From the NCBI GenBank assembly GCA_013359265.1, contig JABWCD010000024.1:1-64000 (forward strand): a DNA stretch of 64,000 bases, read 5' to 3'. Origin of the DNA: Candidatus Hydrogenedentota bacterium. GTDB taxonomy: Bacteria; Hydrogenedentota; Hydrogenedentia; Hydrogenedentales; SLHB01. A program made the position numbers and the translations under genes. Below, piece by piece: positions 44,001-52,565 of the stretch (position 1 is its first letter; each line of letters opens with the position of its first letter). The notes under the pieces were generated by a model, which made no database searches, was not told the DNA's origin, and worked only from the letters and a program-made list of their open reading frames with translations.

Positions 44001-44537
44001 GGCGACACGCGCCATCGCATCGGTGTAGATCGACAGCCACAGATTGTTTTCGACGCCGTCGGGGAAATTGGGTGAGTTCAGGTTCTCGTGCGCGATTGGC
44101 GAAAACAGTACAACGCGCGGGGCGTTCTTTCCGTCGTAGTTCTTCTTTGCCGTCTCGTCAATAAAGTTGCGCAGGTCGCGTTTGAACGCTTCCGGGTCGT
44201 GGTAGAACGACTCGTTGTATCCGAAGAACGCGAAGATAACGTTCGCCTTCATTAGCGTCAGCATTTCGTCCGGGCTGGGGTAGCCTTCTTCGCGGGGGCG
44301 CCGGGCGACTTCATCGCCGGAGAACGCCAAGGTGCGAAACACGAGGTCCTTGCCGGGGTTGGCGGTTTGAAGGTACGCCTCGAGCCACCCGTCGTGTTGC
44401 GCGCGGTCGGGCAGCGCGTTGCCGACAAGCGCGACGCGGTCGCCCTTCTCGAAGGCGAATTGCGCGTGTGCGGTTGCGGCGCACAGCGCCACCACAACGG
44501 TTAGAACGGCCCCGGGGACACTTCGGCCAACCCTCAT
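41100..44537 (-). CDS. Exported multi-domain protein: SGNH, PVC-type dehydrogenase propeller, cupredoxin, cytochrome c
   Basis: Protein of 1145 aa. A signal peptide covers about 1-24. An SGNH/GDSL-like domain follows (about 30-235, DRVALVGNALPDRAQHDGWL). A PVC-type sorbosone-dehydrogenase-like propeller (about 330-720) opens with FASEEQFPELVNPVQMDVD. A cupredoxin domain (about 836-960) keeps a full type 1 copper ligand set: histidine in DAMDHNMIFVQ, and C-x4-H-x3-M in ICTYPGHYQLMNG. A cytochrome c domain has CTVCH near 1009-1013 and GGRVGPDLTDG. Copper and heme in one chain suggest electron transfer from a sugar substrate. The ATG at 44537 follows AAAGGAG by about 8 nt; an ATG at 44564 has no such site. 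First gene of the minus-strand run to 35268. Confidence 0.92.
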   Translation of the reverse strand: MRVGRSVPGAVLTVVVALCAATAHAQFAFEKGDRVALVGNALPDRAQHDGWLEAYLQTANPGKDLVFRTLAFSGDEVARRPREEGYPSPDEMLTLMKANVIFAFFGYNESFYHDPEAFKRDLRNFIDETAKKNYDGKNAPRVVLFSPIAHENLNSPNFPDGVENNLWLSIYTDAMARVAAEKSVTFVDLYAPTRALYSAIEDPLTINGVHLNDRGNRELAKVIVEGLGQKINEDSIDMVRTAVLDKNWCWFNRYHATDGNDVWGNRSILKFVDDQTNAEVLQHELVMLDAMSASRDVAIWSAIGGKCIKPDDSNVPKPLLVKTNIAPDGKTGSTAYVPPSEGVNTFKLAKGLRANLFASEEQFPELVNPVQMDVDTKGRIWVAAWETYPKWQPDHEMHDRLLILPDEDRDGVADKAITFAYVHNPTGFTFWNGGVIVVSAPNIWFLKDTDGDDVADVRELMFTGLDSADTHHSANNFDYGADGYIYYQRGIFNVSNVETPWGPAHLHSSKSGMYRFNPRSHRFSFHAVNEPNPHGGDFDYWGYHFATDATSGRAFQVRMDGDGKFKMHELLTKTVRPVPSSGILSTTQFPDEFNGNFIILNSIGFLGIKRYTLENKDGNFWGTEAEDLLVSSDPNFRPSDFRVGDDGALYVSDWQNAIIGHMQHNIRDPSRDHLHGRVYRITAEGRPLLDSVRVDGEPIEALLDLLKHPMNGIRLRARTELSERDTNEVITAVAKWIQQFDVGAEKDAHHLLEALWLHQQHNVLNEGLLTVALNSPHPDARRAAERVKYIWEIEGRIGAQKSAAMDHMAHRHDASADTASYLEQEKSPDPKMEGDTMVVHIQTLKEQMRYDRKAFAVGPGMKVKIVFSNPDAMDHNMIFVQPGSGSQVALAAMMLGADGIKKNWTPQIDKIFAASKMLSMGGKETIEFTAPKELGQYEYICTYPGHYQLMNGIMHVVEDPQKWMNENKDVLNTPGRKFVQEWKIANLINDVSPMGTSWSPERGEKIFKEASCTVCHLQNEKGGRVGPDLTDGTKPMDAAAILTELLDPSKVINEKYKTWHLSVDTGDILEDGDVYGIIVEENADYVRVLTNPLQDLEGKKILYGHIKERTPAPLSTMPTGLLNSYTREEILDLIAYLQSIRVTKN

Positions 44538-44784
44538 TACATCGACTCCTTTGGTGAATGCCATTCGATTGGAGCAACGACCAGGGAACGTACCCGCGTT
44601 TGCATGCGAAGCAATTGCGCCGCAGCCCCCTGAGCAATGCAGTCACAGCCCCGGCAAATCTAATCGGAACCGGCGGCCCGCTTCAAGGCGCGGCAGCTTG
44701 CGATGCGCGCGGCCATGCCATTAGGCTGGATGCCGCTCGCCACACGGGGCTGTCGGCGATGCTGCAAGGGATGTGTCCGGAACG

Positions 44785-47700
44785 ATGGAATCGACAACCG
44801 GCAGACCAACTGGGATGCGACGCCGCGCGCGCACGTTTTTCGCTGCGTTTGGCGCTGCGTTTGCTTCGGCGTGGTGCGCCGGCGCCGCCGAAAATGAGGG
44901 TTGGGAAGCCGCCTATGCCGAACGGCTTACGTGGTGGAGCCTCCGTCCGGTCGCTCTTGTCGATCCGCCGGCGGTAGCGAATCCGTCCTGGGCACGGAAC
45001 GACGTTGATCGGTTCATCCTCTCGCGTCTCGATGCCGATGGCCTCACTCCCGCGCCGGAGGCAGACAGGCGGACGCTGGCGCGGCGATTGAGCTTCGCGC
45101 TCATCGGGTTGCCTCCGAATCCCGGGGAAGTCGAGCGTTTCATCGCTGACGAGTCGCCGGATGCCTACGACCGCTATGTGCAGTCCCTGCTCGATAGCCC
45201 GCACTTTGGCGAGCGCTGGGCGCGGCATTGGATGGACGTCGTCCATTATTCAGACACGCACGGCTACGAGTGGGACACGCCGGCGAAAAACGCGTGGATG
45301 TACCGCGACTACCTCATTCGTGCGTTCAATGCGGACGTGTCGTTCAATCAACTCATCCTCGAACAGATCGCGGGCGACCTCATCGAACCGCGGTTCGACG
45401 CCACAACGGGGTTGAACGAATCGCTCATCGCGCCCACGGCGATGCGGCTTGGCGAGCGGCGCCACGGCGACAACGGCGACGCCGAGGGCGTGACGCAGGA
45501 GGCGATGGCGAACATCATCGATACGGTGAGCAAGGGGTATCTCGCCACCACGGTCGCCTGCTCGCAGTGCCACGATCACAAGCTGGACGCCATCGCGCAA
45601 CAGGACTACTTCGGCCTCGCCGGGGTCTTCATGAGTTCACGGTGGATTGCGCGCACCGCGGATACGACCGATCCGAATCGTGCTGTCCTGGACGAATTGA
45701 AATCGATCAAGGGCGGCATTCGCGCGGAGATGGCGGAGGTGTGGCGGCAGTCGGAGCAAAGAATCGTAGACGCCGTCCTCGCAACACCCCCGGAGGAACC
45801 CGTGAAGACAACGGGCGCAAAGCCGGCGGACAAGCCGGCGCTGCCGGAGTTTCCAAATTCCGCGATTGCACTGTGGCGCGCGATGATCACCGCGATGAAA
45901 AGCGGTGAGACGGCGGACGCCACATGGAAAACGGTTGCGGAAGACTACCGCGTGAAGCACGACCAGCGCGTGTCGGAGAATACGGCCAATCTGCAACTGA
46001 TCGCGGACTTCACCGGCGACGCCATTCCCGATGGGTGGAAAGTGGACGGATTCGGAATGGCGCACGGGCGTGTGCGGGACGGCGAAATCGTTGTCGCGGA
46101 GGAGGGCGGGGCGGCGATCGCGCACGTCCTTCCAGCGGGACGCTGGTCGCACGTGTGGTCGTCACGGCTTGCAGGAGCGGTGCGCAGTCCATTGCTCGAA
46201 CAGGAACCGCCGCTGACGATGTCGGTCGGATACGCGGGTGGCAAACACGCGGCGCAATCGCTCGTCGTCGAAAATGCGTTCCACAGCGAGCGCATGAAGT
46301 TTCTGAACCAACCCATGACCGGGTGGATGACGATGACGGCGCGAAACTTGCCCGCGCTCGCGGGCGGCACAGACAACACGCCGCGCCGCGTGTATCTCGA
46401 AATGGTGACAAAGGCGCTGAACAATTATTTCCCGCCGCGCGCGGCGTACCAGGGACTCAAGGAAGCCGACGAAAAGGATCCTCGCTCGTGGTTTGGCGTG
46501 ACGCGCGTGTACAAGCACGCGGCGGACGCGGGGCCGAAGGACGAACTCGCGCATTTTGCGAAGTTGTTCGATGGCGCTGCGCCCGCGTCGAAGCAGGAAG
46601 CGGCCGCGCGGTTCGCTGCGTGGATCATGGCGGCGGTCGAAAACTGGCGATCGGAGACATGTGACGAGCGAGATGTTCGGACGTTGAACGAAGCGCTTGC
46701 AGCATCGTGGCTGCCGAACGATGCGCTGGCGAACGAGAAATTGGCGCAGTTGGTCGCGCGGTATCGCGAGACGGAGAAACGGCTGCAGCCGGACCGCGTC
46801 GTTGGTTCGGTGGACGACTGGCGCGAAGGGCGCGACGAGCGCATCGGCGTGCGCGGGTCGTACACGGAATTTGGCGACCCCGCGCCACGTGGCACCATTC
46901 GCTTTCTTGGCGGACCCGCTCCGCGCGCGGAAGAGAACTCGAGCGGGCGACTCGAGTTCGCCCGCGGTATTGCCAGCGACGAGAACCCGCTGACGGCGCG
47001 CGTGTTCGTGAACCGCGTGTGGTGTCAACTTTTTGGTGAAGGGATTGTACGCACAGTCGACGATTTCGGGCACCTCGGCGAAACGCCGTCACATCCGGAA
47101 TTGTTGGACTGGTTGGCGCGGCGGTTTATGGAAGATGGGTGGTCGTTGAAGAAGCTGGCGAAGTTGATGGTCATGTCGGCGACGTGGCGGCAATCGTGCG
47201 CTGCGAGCGAGTATGCGGTCGCCGCCGACCCCGAGAACCGGCTGTGGCACCATATGCCGATGCGCCGGCTCGACGCGGAATCGATCCGCGACGCGATGCT
47301 GGTTGCCGCGGGCCGGTGGGACGATACAATGTACGGCCCGCCAATCGAGCCGAATCGCGCCGCGGAAGACCCCGCGAAGCGCCTCTACAACGGACCAATC
47401 GATGGCGACGGCCGACGCAGTATTTACATCGAGATGACGATGATGGAACCGCCGAGGTTCCTCGCGCTGTTCAATCAGCCGATCCCGAAGCTGTGCACGG
47501 GCAAGCGGGACGCGACGAACGTGCCGAACCAGGCGCTGGCGATGTTGAATGACCCGTTTGTTATTGCGATGGCGAAACATTGGGGCGATCGCGCCGTCGC
47601 GGATGGCGCGGCGTCGGCGGAGCAGCGCGCACAGCACATGTTCGCGGGGGCACTTGGGCGAATGCCGGACGAATCGGAAGTCGCGCGCGTTGTCGCGCTC

Positions 47701-47820
47701 GCAAGCCGTTGCGCCGAACTTCACAATGTCCCGGCGGAAACGATGATGACCTGCCAGCCGGTGTGGCAGGACGTGGCGCACGCGCTGTTCAATTTGAAGG
47801 AATTCATCTATGTCCAGTGA
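44785..47820 (+). CDS. DUF1549/DUF1553 exported protein, second copy
   Basis: Protein of about 1011 aa. A positively charged start (MRRRARTF within the first 20 residues) and hydrophobic stretch form a signal peptide. DUF1549 (about 55-290) contains LSFALIGLPPNPGEVERFI, HFGERWARHWMDVVHYSDTH and the heme-like CSQCHDHKLDAI near 258. A long central region (about 380-640) includes a concanavalin-like insert. DUF1553 (about 700-1000) has ARVFVNRVWCQLFGEGIVRT. GTG at 44773, ATG at 44785 and ATG at 44815 are all possible starts; none has a convincing site, and I list 44785. The end overlaps the next gene by 11 nt. It is divergent from the cytochrome gene, with about 250 nt between them and no clear promoter. 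Confidence 0.92.
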   Translation: MESTTGRPTGMRRRARTFFAAFGAAFASAWCAGAAENEGWEAAYAERLTWWSLRPVALVDPPAVANPSWARNDVDRFILSRLDADGLTPAPEADRRTLARRLSFALIGLPPNPGEVERFIADESPDAYDRYVQSLLDSPHFGERWARHWMDVVHYSDTHGYEWDTPAKNAWMYRDYLIRAFNADVSFNQLILEQIAGDLIEPRFDATTGLNESLIAPTAMRLGERRHGDNGDAEGVTQEAMANIIDTVSKGYLATTVACSQCHDHKLDAIAQQDYFGLAGVFMSSRWIARTADTTDPNRAVLDELKSIKGGIRAEMAEVWRQSEQRIVDAVLATPPEEPVKTTGAKPADKPALPEFPNSAIALWRAMITAMKSGETADATWKTVAEDYRVKHDQRVSENTANLQLIADFTGDAIPDGWKVDGFGMAHGRVRDGEIVVAEEGGAAIAHVLPAGRWSHVWSSRLAGAVRSPLLEQEPPLTMSVGYAGGKHAAQSLVVENAFHSERMKFLNQPMTGWMTMTARNLPALAGGTDNTPRRVYLEMVTKALNNYFPPRAAYQGLKEADEKDPRSWFGVTRVYKHAADAGPKDELAHFAKLFDGAAPASKQEAAARFAAWIMAAVENWRSETCDERDVRTLNEALAASWLPNDALANEKLAQLVARYRETEKRLQPDRVVGSVDDWREGRDERIGVRGSYTEFGDPAPRGTIRFLGGPAPRAEENSSGRLEFARGIASDENPLTARVFVNRVWCQLFGEGIVRTVDDFGHLGETPSHPELLDWLARRFMEDGWSLKKLAKLMVMSATWRQSCAASEYAVAADPENRLWHHMPMRRLDAESIRDAMLVAAGRWDDTMYGPPIEPNRAAEDPAKRLYNGPIDGDGRRSIYIEMTMMEPPRFLALFNQPIPKLCTGKRDATNVPNQALAMLNDPFVIAMAKHWGDRAVADGAASAEQRAQHMFAGALGRMPDESEVARVVALASRCAELHNVPAETMMTCQPVWQDVAHALFNLKEFIYVQ

Positions 47821-49267
47821 GCGCGCGGAATCGAATCGGCTGTCGGTGAATCCGCTGTGTCCCGGGTGTGAAGCACCGGCAATGACGCGGCGCGGGTTTC
47901 TGCGGCGCACGAGCATGGGGTTTGGCCAACTCGCGCTCGCGGGGCTTGCCAGCCGTTGGGCGGCGGCGGAGCCGCGCGTTCCGACACCGCAGTTCGCGCC
48001 GCGCGCAAAGCGCGTGATCTTTTTGTTTATGGACGGAGGGGTGTCTCACATCGACACGTTCGATCCGAAACCGGAACTCGAGAAGCGGCACGGTCAACAG
48101 GCGCAGTGGGTCGCCGATCTGAAATCACAGGCGATCAGTCCGTCGCGGAAATGGTTGAAGCACTTGTGGGAATTCAAGCAGCGCGGCGAGTCCGGGTTGT
48201 GGGTGAGCGATTTGTTTCCGCACGTGGCGAACGTTGCGGACGATCTGTGCGTTATTCGTTCCGTAGTCGGCGAGACGCCGTTGCACGGAGCGCAGAATCT
48301 GTTGTTGCACACGGGCCGCAGCATCGGCGCGGCGCCAAGCTTCGGCGCGTGGATATCGTACGGGCTCGGCACGGAAAACGAACAACTGCCGGGCTACGTG
48401 CTGCTGAACAACGATTGGGTGCCGAATGGCGGTTCCCAGAATTTTGCGAGTTCGTTCCTGCCTGCGACGCACCAGGCGGCGATGGTCCGCGCGCACGGCG
48501 ATCCGGTCGATAACATCGCGCCGTCGGATTCGCCCGAGGTGCAGCGCGCGAAGCTGGCGTTCCTGCGTGAGCAAGACGGCGCGTTCGCCGCGTCGGTTGG
48601 TGGGTCAGATGCAATTGAATCGGCGATTCGGAATTACGAAACCGCGGCGCACATGCAGTCGCTCATTCCCGAACTGTGCGACGTGAGCGGCGAGAGCGAG
48701 GCCACGCGAAGGATGTACGGCGTCGATCGCGAGATCGACTACGACAAGTTTTACGCGCTGCAGTGCCTGCGCGCGCGGCGCATGATCGAGGCGGGCGTGC
48801 GCTTCGTCGAAATCACCTGCCCGCTCACGCACAACAACAACGCGCCGTGGGATCAGCACGGCGAATTGAAGTTGCGGCACGAAGAGAACGCGCGCATCAC
48901 CGACCAGCCCGTTGCGGCGCTGCTAAAAGACCTGAAGGCGCGCGGCCTGCTCGATGACACGCTTGTGTTGTGGGCGGGCGAGATGGGCCGTACGCCGCAT
49001 TCCTCCGGCGAAGACGGCCGCGACCACCACGTCAGCGGCTACACGATCTGGATGGCGGGCGGCGGCATCCGCGGCGGCATGACCTACGGCGCAACCGACG
49101 AAATGGGCATGGCCGCAGTCGAGAACCCGGTCGATATCCACGATATCCACGCCACCATTCTCCACCAACTCGGCGTAGACCATGAGCGGCTCACCTACCG
49201 CTTCGGCGGACGCGACATGCGGTTGACCGATGTGCATGGAAACGTGATTCGGCCGATATTGGCATAA
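47810..49267 (+). CDS. DUF1501 family Tat-exported protein, second copy
   Basis: Protein of 485 aa. The twin-arginine motif MTRRGFLRRTSMGFGQLALAG is at about residues 25-45 (MTRRGFLRRTS), preceded by a cysteine-containing stretch CPGCEAPA. The hallmark IFLFMDGGVSHIDTFDPKPE follows, and LVLWAGEMGRTPHSSGEDGRDHH is the family block near the C-terminal metal region. AAGGAATTC about 6 nt before the ATG is a usable ribosome binding site, and the gene overlaps the DUF1549/DUF1553 stop, so the pair is translationally coupled. Compared with the DUF1501 copy at 4990-6306 it is longer and clearly paralogous rather than duplicated recently. Confidence 0.92.
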   Translation: MSSERAESNRLSVNPLCPGCEAPAMTRRGFLRRTSMGFGQLALAGLASRWAAAEPRVPTPQFAPRAKRVIFLFMDGGVSHIDTFDPKPELEKRHGQQAQWVADLKSQAISPSRKWLKHLWEFKQRGESGLWVSDLFPHVANVADDLCVIRSVVGETPLHGAQNLLLHTGRSIGAAPSFGAWISYGLGTENEQLPGYVLLNNDWVPNGGSQNFASSFLPATHQAAMVRAHGDPVDNIAPSDSPEVQRAKLAFLREQDGAFAASVGGSDAIESAIRNYETAAHMQSLIPELCDVSGESEATRRMYGVDREIDYDKFYALQCLRARRMIEAGVRFVEITCPLTHNNNAPWDQHGELKLRHEENARITDQPVAALLKDLKARGLLDDTLVLWAGEMGRTPHSSGEDGRDHHVSGYTIWMAGGGIRGGMTYGATDEMGMAAVENPVDIHDIHATILHQLGVDHERLTYRFGGRDMRLTDVHGNVIRPILA

Positions 49268-49320
49268 ACAACATTGACCCACTTCTTGCGGATGTCGGAC
49301 CTAATTTGCGGTTCGTTCTA

Positions 49321-49350
49321 TTGCCAAGTAGCTTTGATTCGATATAGAAT
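49321..49350 (+). promoter_or_regulatory. Possible promoter of the antitoxin-PIN operon
   Basis: TTGCCA (49321-49326), 18-nt spacer, TAGAAT (49345-49350) lie just before the ATG at 49357. If used, the mRNA would be nearly leaderless. Weak support because only the box words are seen. Confidence 0.3.
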
Positions 49351-49356
49351 GAAAGT

Positions 49357-49575
49357 ATGACGTACGTAGGAAAAGTTCATAACGGTGTGGTGGTGTTGCC
49401 GCCGGAAGGGCAGTTACCGGAAGGCGCCGAAGTAAAGATCGAGCCATTGGACTCGGCGTCGGACGCCGATCCATTTCTCGCGGCTTTGTGCCGCGTCGCT
49501 AAACCCCGTCCGCACTGGCCGGAGGATTACGCGCTTAATCACGGCCACTACGTCAGAGGCGAGCCCAAAAAATAG
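49357..49575 (+). CDS. Small antitoxin-like protein, paralog 1
   Basis: Protein of 72 aa. The start YVGKVHNGVVVLPPEGQLPEG is a short beta-rich module similar to antitoxins that precede PIN toxins. The C-terminal part, KPRPHWPEDYALNHGHYVRG, is shared with the next gene. The two proteins are similar over their whole length, showing a tandem duplication. This first copy is separated from the PIN gene by the second, so it may be a spare or a regulator. No DNA-binding motif can be proved. Confidence 0.75.
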   Translation: MTYVGKVHNGVVVLPPEGQLPEGAEVKIEPLDSASDADPFLAALCRVAKPRPHWPEDYALNHGHYVRGEPKK

Positions 49576-49585
49576 AGTATTGGAC

Positions 49586-49804
49586 ATGACATACGTAGGA
49601 AAAGTTCAAAATGGGGTCGTCGTACTACCTCCCGATGCCCAACTCCCCGAAGGTACGGAAGTCAGGATAGAGCCTTTGGAGCTAACTCCGGAGGAAGATC
49701 CGCTATTGGCGGCCATCCTGAAACTCGCGAAGCCCCGTCCTCATTGGCCAGAGGATTTCGTGAAGAACCACGGCTTCTATGTGAATGGTGAACCGAAGCG
49801 CTGA
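49586..49804 (+). CDS. Small antitoxin-like protein, paralog 2
   Basis: Protein of 72 aa, same layout as the preceding gene: YVGKVQNGVVVLPPDAQLPEG at the start and KPRPHWPEDFVKNHGFYVNG at the end. ATG at 49586 is preferred; a TTG at 49580 adds two residues. Its stop overlaps the PIN gene start by one base, so this is the probable direct antitoxin partner. The sequence identity with the first copy is strongest in both ends and weaker in the middle acidic stretch. Confidence 0.8.
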   Translation: MTYVGKVQNGVVVLPPDAQLPEGTEVRIEPLELTPEEDPLLAAILKLAKPRPHWPEDFVKNHGFYVNGEPKR

Positions 49805-50214
49805 TGCGTTCGTCCACCGCATTTGCCGACACCTCGTATTACCTGGCAGCGCTCCGTGCCAATGATGCTGCGCACACCCTTGCGGTGGCCGAATCGAAAA
49901 GCAACCGGGCAATTGTCACAACCGAATTCATCATTCTTGAATTGGGAAATTCACTTTCGCGCGCGGAGGACCTCGCCGATTTCCTTGGGCTGTTAAAGGC
50001 GGTCCGAGATACTAAGCGCGTCACCGTCGTCCCGCTCGGATCGCACCTTCTGGAACGAGGACTGCATCTTATGTCCGAGCGGCCCGATAAAGACTGGTCC
50101 CTAACGGACTGCATCTCATTTACAGTCATGCAGGACATGGGGATTACGGATGCGTTGACGACAGACCGACATTTTGAGCAAGCCGGGTTTCGAGCTCTAC
50201 TCAAATTGGACTGA
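49804..50214 (+). CDS. PIN-domain toxin (VapC-like)
   Basis: Predicted ribonuclease of 136 aa. PIN acidic residues: D9 in FADTSYYLAAL, E46 in FIILELGNSLS, D101 in DWSLTDCISF and D120 in ALTTDRHFEQAGF. This spacing is the usual one for VapC-like toxins. It is coupled to the antitoxin-like gene upstream and converges with the ABC permease gene, leaving only 6 nt between the stops, so transcripts from both sides should overlap. Target RNA unknown. Confidence 0.88.
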   Translation: MRSSTAFADTSYYLAALRANDAAHTLAVAESKSNRAIVTTEFIILELGNSLSRAEDLADFLGLLKAVRDTKRVTVVPLGSHLLERGLHLMSERPDKDWSLTDCISFTVMQDMGITDALTTDRHFEQAGFRALLKLD

Positions 50215-50220
50215 TCCCTA

Positions 50221-51408
50221 CTACGTTTCCCGCAGCGCCGTGGCAATCGGCAGCCGTGCCGCGCGGATAGCGGGGAAGAGGCCGCCGAGTAACCCGATCA
50301 TCGCGACCCACATGACGGAGTAGACGAGCAGTTGCGGCGTGACGGCGAACGCGAACGCGACCTGGCTGAACGTCTGAAAGTTGATCGTTGACGCCTGGAA
50401 CCCGTCGAACGCGGCGTAGGCGGCGGCCGCGCCAATCGATCCGCCGATGATGGCGAGCACCAGCGACTCGAACATGACTGAGAGAATAATCGGCCCGGAC
50501 CCAAAGCCGAGCGCGCGGAGGGTGGCAATTTCGCGCGTGCGCGCGGCGACGGCGCTGTACATCGTGTTCAGCGCGCCGAACAATGCGCCGAGCGCCATCA
50601 ACGTGGTAATCAGCACGCCGATGCCGCGGATAATATTCGTCAAGACGACGGATTTCTCCGCGAGGTATTGGCCTTGGAGCAGCGGCTTTACTTTAAGCTG
50701 AGGGTTTGCCGTCAGTGCGTCTTTGAATTCGGTGAACGCTTCCGGCGAGGTCAGTTTTGCGTAGACCGACTGGAATGTGTCGCCCCGGTTGTACGCGGGC
50801 TGGAGCACGGCGGCGTCTGTCCAAACCTCCGATTCCGCGGAGCCGCCGCCGCCGGTGAACATACCGACGACCTCCCATTCGTTCTGTCCCACGCGAATCT
50901 TTTTTCCGACATCGAGGCCCGCGAATGCGCGCGACGCCCCCACGCCTACAATGACCTCGTTGCGTCCCAAATCGAAAGCGCGGCCTTCGACAATTTTGAA
51001 ATCACTGCGGACGTCCATTGCCGCCTTTTGGACGCCGCGCAATGGGACGTTTGCGTCCGTCCCTGTCGAACGCTTCGGCAGATTGATCATAACAAACAGT
51101 TCTGACGAGACCAGCGGGCCGTCGGCAGCGCGAAATATCCCGGGCGCGTCCGCAATGAGGCGCGTTTCCTCGCGGGAGAGTCCGCTGCTCAACTCGCTGT
51201 CGGCCCCGCCGCGCAGTACGACGGCGATGTCGTCTGTGCCGGAAACGGACATCGCCGCGCGGAACCCTTCCGCGATCGAGAGCACGCCCACGAACACGCC
51301 GACCACGCCCGCTATGCCGACGACGGTGGCGAACGACGAACCCAACCGCAGGGGGATGGTGCGGAGCGCGAACAGGGTGATTGCGTAGACTTGAACGAGC
51401 CAATTCAT
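50221..51408 (-). CDS. ABC transporter permease (MacB/FtsX type)
   Basis: Protein of 395 aa: one N-terminal membrane helix (about 13-38), a large periplasmic domain and three C-terminal helices (about 270-385), the standard MacB/FtsX plan. LRTIPLRLGSSFATVVGIAG precedes the domain, and AARTREIATLRALGFGSGPI is the conserved coupling region before the last helices. It starts on the base where the upstream permease stops (TAATG overlap), so both are made together. Last gene of the four-gene export operon. The substrate is unknown. Confidence 0.92.
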   Translation of the reverse strand: MNWLVQVYAITLFALRTIPLRLGSSFATVVGIAGVVGVFVGVLSIAEGFRAAMSVSGTDDIAVVLRGGADSELSSGLSREETRLIADAPGIFRAADGPLVSSELFVMINLPKRSTGTDANVPLRGVQKAAMDVRSDFKIVEGRAFDLGRNEVIVGVGASRAFAGLDVGKKIRVGQNEWEVVGMFTGGGGSAESEVWTDAAVLQPAYNRGDTFQSVYAKLTSPEAFTEFKDALTANPQLKVKPLLQGQYLAEKSVVLTNIIRGIGVLITTLMALGALFGALNTMYSAVAARTREIATLRALGFGSGPIILSVMFESLVLAIIGGSIGAAAAYAAFDGFQASTINFQTFSQVAFAFAVTPQLLVYSVMWVAMIGLLGGLFPAIRAARLPIATALRET

Positions 51409-52565
51409 TACGCCTCCCTCCGCAACGCCATGGCCACCCGCAGCCGCATCGCCTGCAGCGCGGGAAACATGCCCGCGACAAGGCCCAGCGCAACCGCCAA
51501 CACGACGCCAATCGCCACATCACGGCTCGGCAGATAGAAGACGGGAAGGCTCGCGGGGTCGGGACTCCCGACAAACGTAGTGTACAACCACGCCGCACCA
51601 AGGCCAGGCAGGCCACCGACGACAGCGATAATGCACGACTCGACCAAGACGAGCGCCAACACGAGGCCGTTAGTGAATCCGATTGCCTTGAGTACGCCAA
51701 TCTCGACGGTACGCTCGCGCACGGCCTGCGCCATCGTATTGCCCGCGACAAGTAGAATGGTGAAGAACACGGCGCTGACCACGGCGATCATGATCGTGCC
51801 GATGTCCCCAATCTGCTGCGCGAACCCCTGGATGAAAGCGCCCTCCGGTTCGGCCTTCGTTTCAAACGGCGAATTCGCGAACTCGGCATCAATCGCGGAC
51901 GCGACCTCGACAGCGCGCTCCGGGTCCGTCACTTGGACTCCGTACCAGCCTACCTCGCCTTTTCCCTGTACGCGCCCTTCCTCCAGGTAGTCATGCCGGA
52001 AATAGAATCCGGAAGTATCGGTGCCTTTTTTTGCGCCTTCGTAGATGCCGACAATGTCGAACTCCCACGCGCCATCGCCTTCGCGCATCCAAATCGGCGA
52101 ATACATTTGAATCTTCTGACCGATCTTCCAGCCAAATCGATCTACGAGCGCGCGGCCGGCGATGGCGCCCGTGCGCGTGTTGAGCCATGCCTGCTTTTGA
52201 TCCTCCGGCAGAAGGTACTCCGGGTACATTGCAAGGAATGGCTCCGGGTCCGTGGGCATCGAAGCAAAGAAATTGCGCTCGTCGATGTAGATGCCGCCAA
52301 ACCACGTGAAGTTTACAGCCGACGCAACGCCGGGAATACGCGCGATACGCGCGCGATACGATTCCGGCAGCGACAGGATGAGCGACACCTTGTGGCGCAC
52401 AATGAGCCGGTCCTGTCCCGCCAGCGCGACACCCGCGGTGAACGATTCCTTAATTGTGCTGAGCAGTCCGAAGAGGAAAAATGCGACAAAGATTGAGAGC
52501 AGCGTCAGCGACGTGCGCAGCTTTTTACGTTTGAGGTTGCTCCAGACGAGGCCGACAAACTTCAT
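51408..52565 (-). CDS. ABC transporter permease (MacB/FtsX type), paralog
   Basis: Protein of 385 aa, MacB/FtsX-type, paralogous to the permease downstream. One N-terminal helix begins SNLKRKKLRTSLTLLSIFVA, a periplasmic domain spans about 45-250, and three helices close the protein, with VRERTVEIGVLKAIGFTNGL as the coupling block. Its ATG overlaps the ATPase stop (ATGA at 52562-52565), which decides the start although the frame is open far upstream. Two different permeases suggest a heterodimeric transporter. Confidence 0.92.
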   Translation of the reverse strand: MKFVGLVWSNLKRKKLRTSLTLLSIFVAFFLFGLLSTIKESFTAGVALAGQDRLIVRHKVSLILSLPESYRARIARIPGVASAVNFTWFGGIYIDERNFFASMPTDPEPFLAMYPEYLLPEDQKQAWLNTRTGAIAGRALVDRFGWKIGQKIQMYSPIWMREGDGAWEFDIVGIYEGAKKGTDTSGFYFRHDYLEEGRVQGKGEVGWYGVQVTDPERAVEVASAIDAEFANSPFETKAEPEGAFIQGFAQQIGDIGTIMIAVVSAVFFTILLVAGNTMAQAVRERTVEIGVLKAIGFTNGLVLALVLVESCIIAVVGGLPGLGAAWLYTTFVGSPDPASLPVFYLPSRDVAIGVVLAVALGLVAGMFPALQAMRLRVAMALRREA

